A stretch of DNA of 64,000 bases from Viola odorata (Eukaryota > Streptophyta > Magnoliopsida > Malpighiales > Violaceae): NCBI GenBank assembly GCA_963691705.1, contig OY829539.1, forward strand, positions 37,767,656 through 37,831,655, given 5' to 3'. The position numbers were made by a program, and so were the translations under genes. The notes beneath the pieces were generated by a model. It was not told the DNA's origin. It worked only from the letters and a program-made list of their open reading frames with translations, and searched no databases. Positions 54,601 to 64,000 of the stretch are shown in pieces; the stretch's first letter is position 1, and every line of letters starts with the position of its first letter.

Positions 54601-56939
54601 ACATGATGATACTTGAATGTGACTAAGTAGCATGCTATGAAGATTTTACTGTCACAAAATAATGCTGTAACCCTGTTCGGTAGATGTAAAAATGTCAATG
54701 AGAATAGGGACACTCAACTAGTCCAATATGAGGTGTAAGCTCTTTGGCTTGCTGTCCTTTAGGTCCACTCCATCAGGTTTTGTTGAGCCATTCTATGTGT
54801 AAATCATCTGTGCTTTTGATCTGATTTATTCTTCCAACTTTTTTATTTCTATTTTTTTATGATCCTTTTACTTTTTTATGATTGAAGTGCTCTGTGAGCT
54901 TATTTTATTTTTACCTTCGTTGAAGCTAAGGTATAAAGGAAATACTATTGCTCTGCCCTTCAACATTTCTATCCTCAGATGGGCTGCTGATACCCGCAAG
55001 CTTCTGAATAATGCTCAACTGCCAGAAGGGGTCTCCTTCTATAACATATTTGGGTCATCGTGTGACACTCCTTTTGATGTCTGGTATGTCCAATAATTGT
55101 TTTGTAGGATTTGTGTTAGAGCATAAGTAATGGTGTTATTCTAACTTAAGAATTTCTAAGGTAAGATACACCATGTCTGCCTTATAAATAGACATCTAAA
55201 TGACTATCTACAGACATTCTAGTGAAATAGATCTTCATATTCCATTTTGTGGTGAAATTATGCAACAAATTTGCTGTAACCCTTAGTATGGGAAGAAGGA
55301 TTAGGGTGGAAAGGAAAGGAAAGGGAAGGGAATTTTAATAATTAAATGTATGTAAGGTAAAGCTGATGTTATGTATCTATCATTAATGCAGCTATGGTAC
55401 AGAAGCATCACCAATTGAGGACTTGTCTGACGTGTGTCACACATTGGTTAGTGATTTCATTTGTTTGTAATTGGTGAATAATTTTTCAATAGATGCCTCA
55501 GCTCAGATGGCTATATTACTCTGATTCAGTTACCACTAAACTCTTCTAATGATTATAGCCAGTTATTTTAAACCTGGACCTCACTAATTGTGACGAGTGA
55601 TCTACTTGCAGTACATCAATTCACTTTCATGTTATATCCTCTTTCTTATGACCTGGGTCCTACCACGTTCTACTTATTTATTTTCATGACTATTGTTACT
55701 GAAGTACTTTTTGTTCCAGACGAAATATTCCTTTGTGGATGGAGACGGAACTGTTCCAGCTGAATCAGCTAAGGTGCTTAACATTTTATTTTATTTCTAT
55801 ATATGATCAAAATTCTCTGTTTTAGACTTGAGGTTGTGGTCTTAACTGGCAAAGCATGCAGAGAATAAATATGGCAGTTCGCAGAATACAGTAAAGCAGA
55901 TTGTAGGTTACCAGTTGCTATTGCTATTAATGATTGTTTAGATGTCATCATGGTGCTGCATGTACATCTCAAGGAAAAAACTTGTTAGGATCAGAATTCT
56001 TCTCTTCTTCTTTTTCCAGTGATAAAGTTGCCAGCTTCGTGTTCATAAATGTTTTATGCTTCAGAAATTAAAATGTTTAACATGTCAATTGGTCAATCAA
56101 GTTCCTGTAGTCACTTTAGTAAACGAAATTTTAGCTTAATCTGAGCCAATTGAACTATTTTGATGAAAATTTATATTTCTTGGGTCTAGAGTTTTGCTCA
56201 CAGCTTTAAACTTTCAGTTTCCATTAGGAAGACAAACCATGATACATATTGTAATGGTTTCTGAATGCAGCCAAAAGCACTTCTTGACAATATTCCAGTG
56301 ATACTTATTGCCAAAAGCAGGCATGCAGATCTTTAGCACTTGGGTCACACTTTTCTCGGTGAATTAGTCAATCTTTAATTATCAGAAAGTGGAAAAGCAA
56401 TTCAAAGTTTAAGGAAGATGTTTGATGTTGGTTGGAATTGATTGTCACTTAATATTTCCAAGTTTTAAGCATCTCGTCTTAGCCATAACAAGCGTGAACA
56501 TCCGTTTTGTCTATGTTGTGTTTGAGTTCTAGTATAATTATTCAATATTGAACCTTCATGTGTCTTTGATGCAAAAGCATGTCTATCTGAACTGAGATTA
56601 TTTTCTGGTTGCTATGTAATTCAAAAGAAATTATAATTGCTTCCTTAATACTTTCCCTTTTGAACATAGCTCTTGCTTGATACTCATGACTGCTTCTTTT
56701 GTTGTTAAACTGTAACCAATTTCTCTATTTCTTAGGCTGATGGCTATAAGGCAATTGAACGAGTGGGAGTTGCTGGTAGTCACCGTGGGCTGCTGCACGA
56801 CAAAACAGTATTTAAGTTTATCAAGAAATGGCTGGGAGTTGAAGAAGAGGGGCTTCGTGGTCGGCATTCAAGAACATCCAAGGTTGTTGATTCTTCTCTC
56901 AATTCACGTGTTTGTAAATTAGATGGCTGTGAAATGTAG
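48687..56939 (+). CDS. LCAT3: Phospholipase A1 LCAT3 (lecithin:cholesterol acyltransferase-like 3), 11 exons
   Basis: Soluble or peripheral lipase that in Arabidopsis removes the sn-1 acyl chain of phosphatidylcholine. Coding exons: 48687-48903, 49425-49516, 50645-50772, 50895-51030, 51111-51162, 51265-51365, 52830-53009, 54926-55083, 55392-55446, 55720-55773, 56736-56939; 458 residues against about 447 in Arabidopsis. Motifs: DPVLLVSGMGGSVLHSK; GYKKGTTLFGYGYDFRQS; nucleophile elbow HSMGG (Ser176); IACPFQGAPGC; IECPSVYEMMANPEFKWKK; VDGDGTVP (Asp382); GSHRGLL (His407). The full Ser-Asp-His triad is present. I chose the ATG reading MSFCPCFG because orthologues start alike; an upstream in-frame start at 48531 is possible. 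All introns are GT-AG, though the exon 4 donor (GAT/GTGCGG) is weak. Introns 6 (1.46 kb) and 7 (1.92 kb) are long; I see no ORF in them. Intron 1 has a TTC microsatellite near 48985. Confidence 0.94.
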
Positions 56940-57431
56940 TGTAGCAAAATGGCCTGAAAAAGTCTTTGGAATTGTGTTCTCGGTGGAAGTGCCGTGTACC
57001 ATGTAAATGTGATGTTAATAACCTTCTTGTAAAACCACATTTGAATTGGATTACCAGTTTATGATCATTTGATTATGATAATTCTACATTGCCGCCATTA
57101 TTTGTTTACACATTATTTCAACTGTAACTTTTATCCCATGTAAGTAAAGTGCTTTTCTTGCTGAAATTTCAAGTGGGGTTGGTGCATTGAGATCATTTTC
57201 ATTCATAGTATTCGATACTTGGAGTTGGTGGTGGCTTTCTGAGAATTTTACCAAAATAAATGAGTTGTGTTGTGGCATATACTTTTTTCTTTCCCTACTT
57301 CAAAATTTCAGTTCATACCAAAATATTCGTAATTGACAAAACACCAAAGATTGTCAAAACAAGGAAAAAAAACTCAAATCTTCACCTGTCATCATCTCTT
57401 CTGCAGTCTTATTTTTCCTTCTATCCTTCAT
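56940..57431. other. Convergent intergenic region, LCAT3 and BBM 3' ends
   Basis: 492 bp between the two stop codons. Must hold both 3' untranslated regions, which may overlap. AT-rich; no ORF of note. Confidence 0.6.
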
Positions 57432-58476
57432 CTACTGTGCATCACTCAATACTGTGAAAGCTGAGGCAGCATCTAGATTTGCAGATTTCGGTCCGTTCGT
57501 AGGAATGGCTGTGGGTATCCAATTGTTATACATGAATCCTTGAAGTTCATGATTATATGGACTAACTTGATAGAAATCTCTACCATGACGAAGGTGGGGA
57601 GGATGATGATCGGATGATGAGTACTTGAGCATGTTCTCGTCGTAATAACCACCAAAACCGTTAATATTCCCTTGAGTACTTCCAACCATTGGAATATTGG
57701 CAACGGTACCTGCAGCGATATTGCCTCCGTCGCTGTACATGACAGAGTTAGAAGAAGCACCAGCAACGGAGCTGTTATGGTTCTCCATATTGCTCGTCAT
57801 AAGGTCGAGCAAAGCTGAAGGGTGTTGAAGTTGACTGTAGGGTTCATCAGCAGTACGGTCCTGTGCTGCTACCTCTTGTTTAGACCAAAAATACTGCCTA
57901 ATTTGACTCAGTTGTTGCATTTGCTGCTGATAATAATGCATGCTGAAAGTGCTAATGCAGTGATCATGATGTTCCTGCATATTAATATCCGCTACCTGCG
58001 CCATCTCAACCTCCTCAGCTTCCCTTGCGCGTTTCGCTGCGGCAACGCTGCCGCCGATAGGCAACGTGCTGCTCTCCAGGATGCTATTGACATCGTATCT
58101 GGTCATGTCAAAATTGGTTACAGCATTCAATCCACGGAATTTTATGGCTGCAATATCGTAAGCCTCTGCTGCTTCCTCTTGGGTGCCTATATATATCATT
58201 ACCGGGATGGGATGTAAGGATAACAATTTACTGTATATCGTTTTTCCAACTTAAAATCATGAGTTTGATAGGTAATGATAATTAATAATATAACTATTTT
58301 AAAAAATATATATTTTATATTATACTAAATATATATGACTTACTAAAAGTCCCCAAGTAAAGGTCTTTGTTTCCAGCAACTCTTCCAATCCTTGCCTGCC
58401 ATCTCCCGTGCTGGTGATGTCTAATTTACGATGAACCACAAAATTACCACAACCTAATTAGCATTATTTTCCTACT

Positions 58477-58513
<37 letters not shown>

Positions 58514-59902
58514 CAGATAAGCATCTTGGCCACAAACATATAGTAGAATGGAGGTCCTTAATCAGTTCGTTTTTGATAGTATGTGATTGCCCACCTAGAA
58601 ATAATAATTACATTATAATAAATAAGATTCAAATAAAAGATTAATTAAATTATAAAATAACTTATACATTGACGGGACTTAATTAAAATCTAACGAAAAT
58701 CCATTAATTTTTCGTAATATTTATTATAACTAATTTTTTTATTAATTAATAAATAACATTTAATTAACTAGTTTGTTAGTTATAAAATACTTCATTAGGA
58801 TGTGACTAATATTTTTTTATTTCCTAACAATTAAACAATTAATTTTCTTTTATTTATACCATGAGGCTATGAGGCTAGTGCAGACTTTAAAGTCAACATG
58901 TGTCATGTGATTATCATGGCATCTTGAAACAATTATTTTATTAATTATTTATACTTAATTAATAAATAAAAACTTAGTAAGTATTTAATTCAATAATTAT
59001 TTTTTAAAATTAATAACATTAATTTTATAAGCATTACAACGGGCCAGACTAATTTAATTAGAGTCAAATTCTTCACCTTCTTTAATATTATTTTTGAAAA
59101 ACAAAGTTTTCAATTTAACATAATATCTAACGAACATATACTCCAATATAAATTAATTAAGAATATTATTAAAAGTAACTAATTTAGTTAAGTTAAGAAA
59201 ATTAATTTTATAATTTTTTATTTGAGAATAGTACTAAAAGTTGGGATTAAAATACAAATTATCAACACAATTATAATAAAGTATAATTGTTACGTGTTAT
59301 TAATTTGTGTGAAAAGTAAAAAATAGAACGCGGGAGTATAAGTTTTTTTAATTCATCCCAAGAATTGATGGTCGATTTGAGGGATCCGTGAAGAGGCTGC
59401 ATTATTGTGGCTTATGGGGGGGTACTACACTACTGGCAGAGTGGCAGTGGACTCTACTACTGACTGCAAAACGTGAGACTGAGTGGGCCGTAATTGCAAA
59501 GCGTGGGTTCACTCTACTTTACTTGTTTGCCTATAGTTTATTTTCTATTTGACATATTTAGTCCTTTTATTATGATTTTAGTAACATTTATGTGTCATTA
59601 TTTAAATGGTGGGATATAATCTTCTTATTGTTTCTTTATTCTGCTAATTAATTAATGATAGATACATCAGCAAGAATCAGTTCTTACCGAAATCGCGTAA
59701 TAGAAACACTCAACGTAGTTTATAAACTGTGGTAATACTGCAATATATAAGTTACCTAGTTACGCCTCGGTACATGGAAGCTCCTCGTGAAAACCCACTG
59801 CTCCTTCTGCATCATTATATCATTATATGCAACTGACTTACTACTTAGAACAAATTTCAAAGGAAAAATTATTTGAACAATAAAAAAATAAAAACTGTAT
59901 GA

Positions 59903-59964
<62 letters not shown>

Positions 59965-61722
59965 CGAAGAGATGCCACGTATTCCTGTCTCGTCATATGT
60001 TTCATTTCTTCCAACTCTTTTTCGTAGTTGTTAGTCTGAAATTTCATAACATATAATCACACCATATGAATAACACACATGTTTATAAACGCAAAATAAA
60101 TCGTGGAAGGCTAATCTCATTCGATCGGTTTTATAAAGGTGACTCTCCCATCATATAAGAAATTGATTAGAGATGTAAAGTTACTTGCCACTCCATCAAA
60201 CCAATGTTTATAGCAACCAGAGATAATGTTGTATATGAGAAGGAAAGGAAGAAGAAGCATATATGTATAGAAGCTGTAGTGCTAGGAGTTAAATTCACGG
60301 TGATGTGAGGAATGGGATTTCAAGGTTTTGTAATAATAATAATAATAATAAATAATAATAAAAACTAAAAAATAAAAAGAAGAAGAAAATAAAACGTAAT
60401 TAATTAATTAAAGATGAAATTAATTACTGGGAAATTAGTCGTGGTGGTGGTACCCCAATATTTCAATGCCGCTAAATCATAAGCTCTAGCAGCCTTTTCT
60501 TCTTTATCATAACCTCCTGCACAACCAGAACAGATCAAAATATATAGAGGCCAAGCATCAACAACAAAAAGAACTGCAAAAGAGATTGAAGAAACCACTC
60601 TTACCTAAATAAACTGTGATAAGCAATTGTAAGTTTAGGGGTTCATGCCGCCGTCAACATACAAAAAGAGGCCAAAATCAAGCTTAATTTGTTAGTATTT
60701 TTTTTCTTTTGGTCACAATTTTTACCACAGTTTGATGTTACCTTGTCTTCCCTTACGAGTTTGCCCTTCTCTTCTGCAACTATTATCCCATAGATGAGCC
60801 TCGTATCTACCAGTCCACCTATGTCTGCCAAAAACCGAACCTCAGACCTCGCTACTTTATTGAAAATATCACTTAATTCGTTACGTACCTGGTTACACCT
60901 CGGTAGATAGAAGTTCTTTGAGACTTTCTGGGCACCGCTTCATCTGCTTCTTCTGTAGATGTAATAACAGTGCTCTTTTTGATTATTTCAATCTCATCAG
61001 TAAAGTGAGGGGCCGCGGTTCTACTACTACTAGCCATGGAAAGGGAGAGGGGTTGCGGTGCGGGTGCCTGTTGGTTCCTTAACCATGTCTTTAGGGTGGA
61101 CAGTCCGGTACTGCAGGAAGCTGTACTGGCACTGCTAGGGCTGTTGATGCTGATATTTGTATCTCCTTCTGATCTTTCTCTTTCTCCTTTGCTATCATCA
61201 GCTGAATATGGGAGTTGCAGAGAACAGTTCTGGTACATGTAGTCTTGGCTAGTAGTGCCATACAAGATGCTAGAGCTACCGCTGCTTGCGCCACCGCAGA
61301 GGAAGTTCTCGAGCTTGGGCTGTTCTTGGTTTTCTTGGCTGATGGTATGGTAGTATTTGCTCTCTTGGTTCATGGTTACACCCTTCATTCTCAAACCTTG
61401 CAGCCCCAAAAGAAAATCAAGGATAAATAAATAAATAAATATATTTAAAACAAATAAGCTATCACGATTAATATACCACAAGATGTATACACTAGCTAAA
61501 TAGGAAACACACACCAAGAGAGTACTGAGTATTTGTGAAGGCTTCAAGTGCACCGAGAGGGAGATTGAGAGAAAGGGCAGAAGAGAGATCCAAGCTCTCC
61601 CCCGAGATTTCATCTGCCGACTGGAAACCAATATGGGCAGAGGCTGAGTTATGTGAATGGTTTGATTGTGAAGGGAGTTCTTGAGGTTGAGGAGAGAGGG
61701 AGAAACCTAACCAGCTGTTCAT
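57432..61722 (-). CDS. BBM: BABY BOOM-like double-AP2 transcription factor, 9 exons
   Basis: Nuclear DNA-binding regulator of the AINTEGUMENTA-like/PLETHORA clade; BBM promotes embryo identity. Exons on -: 61722-61515, 61396-60889, 60824-60742, 60613-60605, 60516-60428, 60035-59962, 59806-59756, 58420-58344, 58186-57432; 617 residues, frame closed at every GT-AG junction. Start [12 protein letters not shown] matches the clade. Seen: [10 protein letters not shown]; the BBM-type motif [12 protein letters not shown] (usually GLSMIKTWLRNQ); AP2 repeat 1 at residues ~234-299 with the ten-residue insertion typical of repeat 1; linker [26 protein letters not shown]2 repeat 2 at ~336-393; C-terminal [13 protein letters not shown], shared with legume BBM proteins. 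Exon 4 is a 9-nt microexon. Oddity: PRKS is joined directly to [11 protein letters not shown], lacking the five residues (normally ending FG) found in relatives. Expression and essentiality are not visible from sequence. Confidence 0.93.
58421..59755 (-). other. BBM: BBM intron 7, 1.3 kb, AT-rich
   Basis: Separates exons 7 and 8 inside AP2 repeat 2. Very AT-rich except for a GC-richer island at about 59380-59520. No ORF or clear transposon ends seen. Confidence 0.7.
58477..58511. repeat. (TAA)n microsatellite in BBM intron 7
   Basis: About ten TAA/ATA units. A second, interrupted TAA run is at about 60328-60360 in intron 5. Confidence 0.85.
59905..59960. repeat. (TA)n microsatellite at the 5' splice site of BBM intron 6
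   Basis: About 28 TA units on +. On - the exon ends CGAAG and the intron begins GTATATATA, so the repeat starts within the donor consensus itself. Confidence 0.92.
60605..60613 (-). other. BBM: BBM microexon, 9 nt
   Basis: TTTATTTAG between acceptor ATCACAG and donor GTAAGAG. It supplies V-Y-L-G of the AP2-1 segment GRQVYLGGYDK. Without it the frame is kept but three residues are lost. Such a microexon is known in AINTEGUMENTA-like genes. Confidence 0.9.
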
Positions 61723-61744
61723 GGAGGAGGGAGGGAAGCCACGC

Positions 61745-61816
61745 CTAAATGTTACTCCGGGTTTCTAAATTGTACCGTGTGAATTGTTGAGAAGCTAAAC
61801 CAGCTTGCTCCTCCAT
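61745..61816 (-). promoter_or_regulatory. Upstream ORF in the BBM leader
   Basis: On -, ATG at 61816 opens a 23-codon frame (MEEQAGLASQQF...) ending TAG at 61747-61745, 22 bases before the BBM ATG. If the transcript starts farther upstream it could restrain translation. A CTTCCTAC / GTAGGAAG inverted repeat lies just beyond at 61821-61838. Confidence 0.4.
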
Positions 61817-61838
61817 AGTACTTCCTACTTGTAGGAAG

Positions 61839-62843
61839 GACAAAGTCTTAAGTTTAAATTTTTTTATCTACATTTCTATCTAAATCAAGAAAAAGAAAAA
61901 AAATGAATTATTGAAAAATTAGCAATGAACTTATAACTCAGTGTTACTCTTGCCATATTGTAGGAATGTATATCGATATATTGACATATAGATTACATAA
62001 GTAGGAGACGTATGGGTTTCTCCTTAGAGGAAGCAAGATCGTTAGAATCGTGGCTAGAATAACTGGTCGTAGGAATCCTCACTCGATGGATGAACTCATT
62101 GTTCCCATAGTCTAAATCCTCTTTGATGTAAGCAGAGATCTTAGGAAAAATTCGGTTACCGTTTGTAACTAACATATTCTGTACTTACGTGTTGTATTCT
62201 CTTTGTTGTTTTTCCCGAACAGTCATAACACACGTATTTATAGTTTTATATTAGGGTAAAAAAATTACTTAAGAATTATAGGATTGTCCCTTTTATGAGT
62301 GGACGACCCAAATTCCAAATCTCTCACTCACACATAAGGGTGTGCTAACGCGTACCCAAAGATAAGAGAGCACATTTTCTGATGGCCGTTCATAAAAACT
62401 CATACTAAGAAATAGGTCGTGCATGCCACCAACATACTATGAGAGCTATATGCTATACATTTGTTAGAAATTTATGGTCTCTTGTCCAAATCAATTTCAA
62501 GAGGTAGATCTTAAGTATGCAATATCCTAGATCATATGTCTCATTATAACACAACTGATGTTGATCTCATTAATTGTTACCTTATATTCATAATTACATC
62601 TCTTATAAACAAGACATAATTGGTTGACCAGAATACAGACCAATATGATACCGTTAATGACCTTCCTCTTCTCATAATACCTTTAACCTCACTTCGAATT
62701 GTTTTCCTAGGTATATCCATCTAGACTGAATCATCCATGATCCTTTGGAAACATTCTAAGATAGCAAACATTGAATCAAGTCTCAGGTAACTAGTTAGAG
62801 TCATAAGGACATTTATACAAGGCCACTCAAGTAATATCCTTAG
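61839..62843. other. BBM upstream region
   Basis: About 1 kb between the BBM leader and LTR H. AT-rich; no ORF of note. It should contain the proximal BBM promoter; I cannot identify individual sites with confidence. Confidence 0.5.
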
Positions 62844-64000
62844 TGATGCGATTATGGACCCCTCACACCTTGAGATCGAGGACACCGAACCTAACGGGCC
62901 AATCATACGAAGCCAAACAAAGAAGCTAGCCCTTTGGTTCGAGCATGAGATGAGAAAAGATCAACCAAGAGTTGAGGAATGGGTCATAATGGTGCTCGCA
63001 CACCATATCGAAAAGCTATCGGGAAACAGGCAAACTATTAGGAGGCATAAGCGAAGCCAGCGCCAAGTCCTTCGTGCAAGCTAATGGGAATCTATCGGAG
63101 GATAGGCGAGCTATAGGGAATCTATCGGAAAACAGACAAATTATTGGGAGGCATAGGCGAACCCAACGGCAACCCTAAATCCCTTGTGCAAACTATCTGG
63201 AGAAGCCTATCGGGAGATCAACAAGCTATCGGGACACAGAGGCGAGGCCAGTGCCAATCCTACGTCCCTTGCGCAAGCTATTGGGAGAAGCCCGGGACAT
63301 CCATCGCATGACTCATGCCTTAGCCGGCCGACCCACGAAGACTTCCCGCAGACTTCATACCTACTGCGGCCCACGTATGAGGAACTACAGTCTAATTTAC
63401 GCGCAAGCCATGAAGACGTGCGACTAACTTCCGAGAACACCGTCAGGTCCAACACGAGCCAAAGTCACTTTTGCCACTCAAATTGGGCCTAAAACTCATC
63501 AACAAGACCACAACCTTCCACATGAAGGGCGCACCCGAGAGCAAGCCTCACGCAAGACCGACTACTTTTGTGACTTAGTATAAATACCGGACTTAGCTAC
63601 TATTTTCAAGAGTTTAGATATTTGAGTGATTTTGTTTAGTAGAGATAACTCCTCATTTATCACACTAAACTCATCTTGTGGACTTCTAAGCCTTGATAGT
63701 GCTTTGATACTCCGCAAGTAAAACGTAAACCATCAACCTCTATATTTGTGTGTAATCATTTGCTAGCCGCTCTTGTAAACGAAATCCTTGTGAAATATAT
63801 GTGTATGTTCCTTTCCATTTCCAATATCTACCCGTGTATTCTACATGCAGCTCAACATTCTTCATCGAGCTCAAGTCCTTCAACCTTTACTTTCTTATTT
63901 ATCTCGGTAAAGTTCTTCCTTTTCTTGTTCATCTTTGCTTCCATTCTGCTGCGCATCCATACCGTCTTCATCATTCATTTGTGTTTGTCCTTTTGTTGAT
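62844..64000 (+). repeat. LTR of CRM-like element H (open at window end)
   Basis: Starts TGATGCGATTATGG after flank CTTAG, matching the TGAT(A/G)CGAT head of the LTRs of elements B, C and F. It has the same kind of coding head, reading MDPSHLEIEDTEPNGPII and RSQTKKL to 63084. Because no pol precedes it, this is a 5' LTR or a solo LTR. Three degenerate ~100-bp repeats (CTATCGGGA, AGGCGA or AGGCATAGGCGA, GCCAGCGCCAA, CCTTGTGCAAACTAT) span about 63015-63300. TATA box TATAAATA at 63579-63586. The 3' end is beyond the window. Confidence 0.7.

Noticed and set aside
62160..62843. Copia-type LTR upstream of BBM (TGTTAGAAATTTATGG...)
   Set aside because: The start looks suggestive, but no partner LTR, PBS or coding sequence was found.
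1..64000. tRNA, rRNA or organellar insert
   Set aside because: I saw no cloverleaf-like block, rRNA motif or organelle gene; PBS sites only mimic tRNA ends.

Overview
This is plant nuclear DNA, most likely from a eudicot. Two intron-rich host genes with clear plant orthologues sit at the right end (about 48.5-61.8 kb). Nearly everything else (1-47 kb, and 62.8 kb to the end) is a nest of plant Ty3/gypsy LTR retrotransposons. I cannot name the species. Several elements look like the CRM type of chromovirus, so the nest may be pericentromeric, but that is inference.

Layout. 1-12.3 kb: Tat-lineage element A. Its pol is on + and broken; a long 3' region on the - strand carries four open genes, two of them spliceable paralogues; then comes a 3' LTR. 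Element A lies inside the LTR of a second Tat element, D (12.3-13.4 kb), of which only the LTR end and start of gag remain. 13.4-16.8 kb: CRM-like fragment R, with its protease region triplicated as exact 798-bp tandem units, running into reverse transcriptase. 16.8-20.8 kb: Tat element E (5' LTR, broken gag, protease, RT). 20.8-29.25 kb: Athila-type element G, with a 3.3-kb LTR and an open 1587-codon gag-pol cut inside integrase and joined to an LTR end. 29.65-30.79 and 38.62-40.07 kb: CRM-like element C (RNase H, integrase, 3' LTR), split by the complete element B (30,789-38,619), which has a perfect 5-bp target duplication GTAAA. 40.07-45.46 kb: element F, a young, gag-only, non-autonomous CRM-like element with two 713-bp LTRs. 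45.9-46.5 kb: remnant of Athila ORF1 on -. 47.76-48.22 kb: a hAT-like MITE with an 8-bp target duplication. 62.84 kb to the end: start of another CRM-like LTR (H).

Host genes. LCAT3 (11 coding exons, +) encodes a phospholipase A1 of the lecithin:cholesterol acyltransferase family with its catalytic triad intact. BABY BOOM (9 coding exons including a 9-nt microexon, -) encodes a double-AP2 transcription factor of the AINTEGUMENTA-like clade. The two are convergent, with 492 bp between stop codons. I built both models from splice sites; the reading frame closes across every junction.

Most unusual: (1) the spliceable, uninterrupted antisense gene pair opposite a dead Tat pol; (2) a CCTAGGCCTAGGG palindrome found four to five times in the Athila element, with arms that change in a compensatory way and mostly read in frame as LGLG; (3) the triplicated protease; (4) the intact gag-only element F, whose ORF runs through its polypurine tract into the LTR; (5) a five-residue gap just before the first AP2 domain of BBM, with a TA repeat abutting one of its 5' splice sites.
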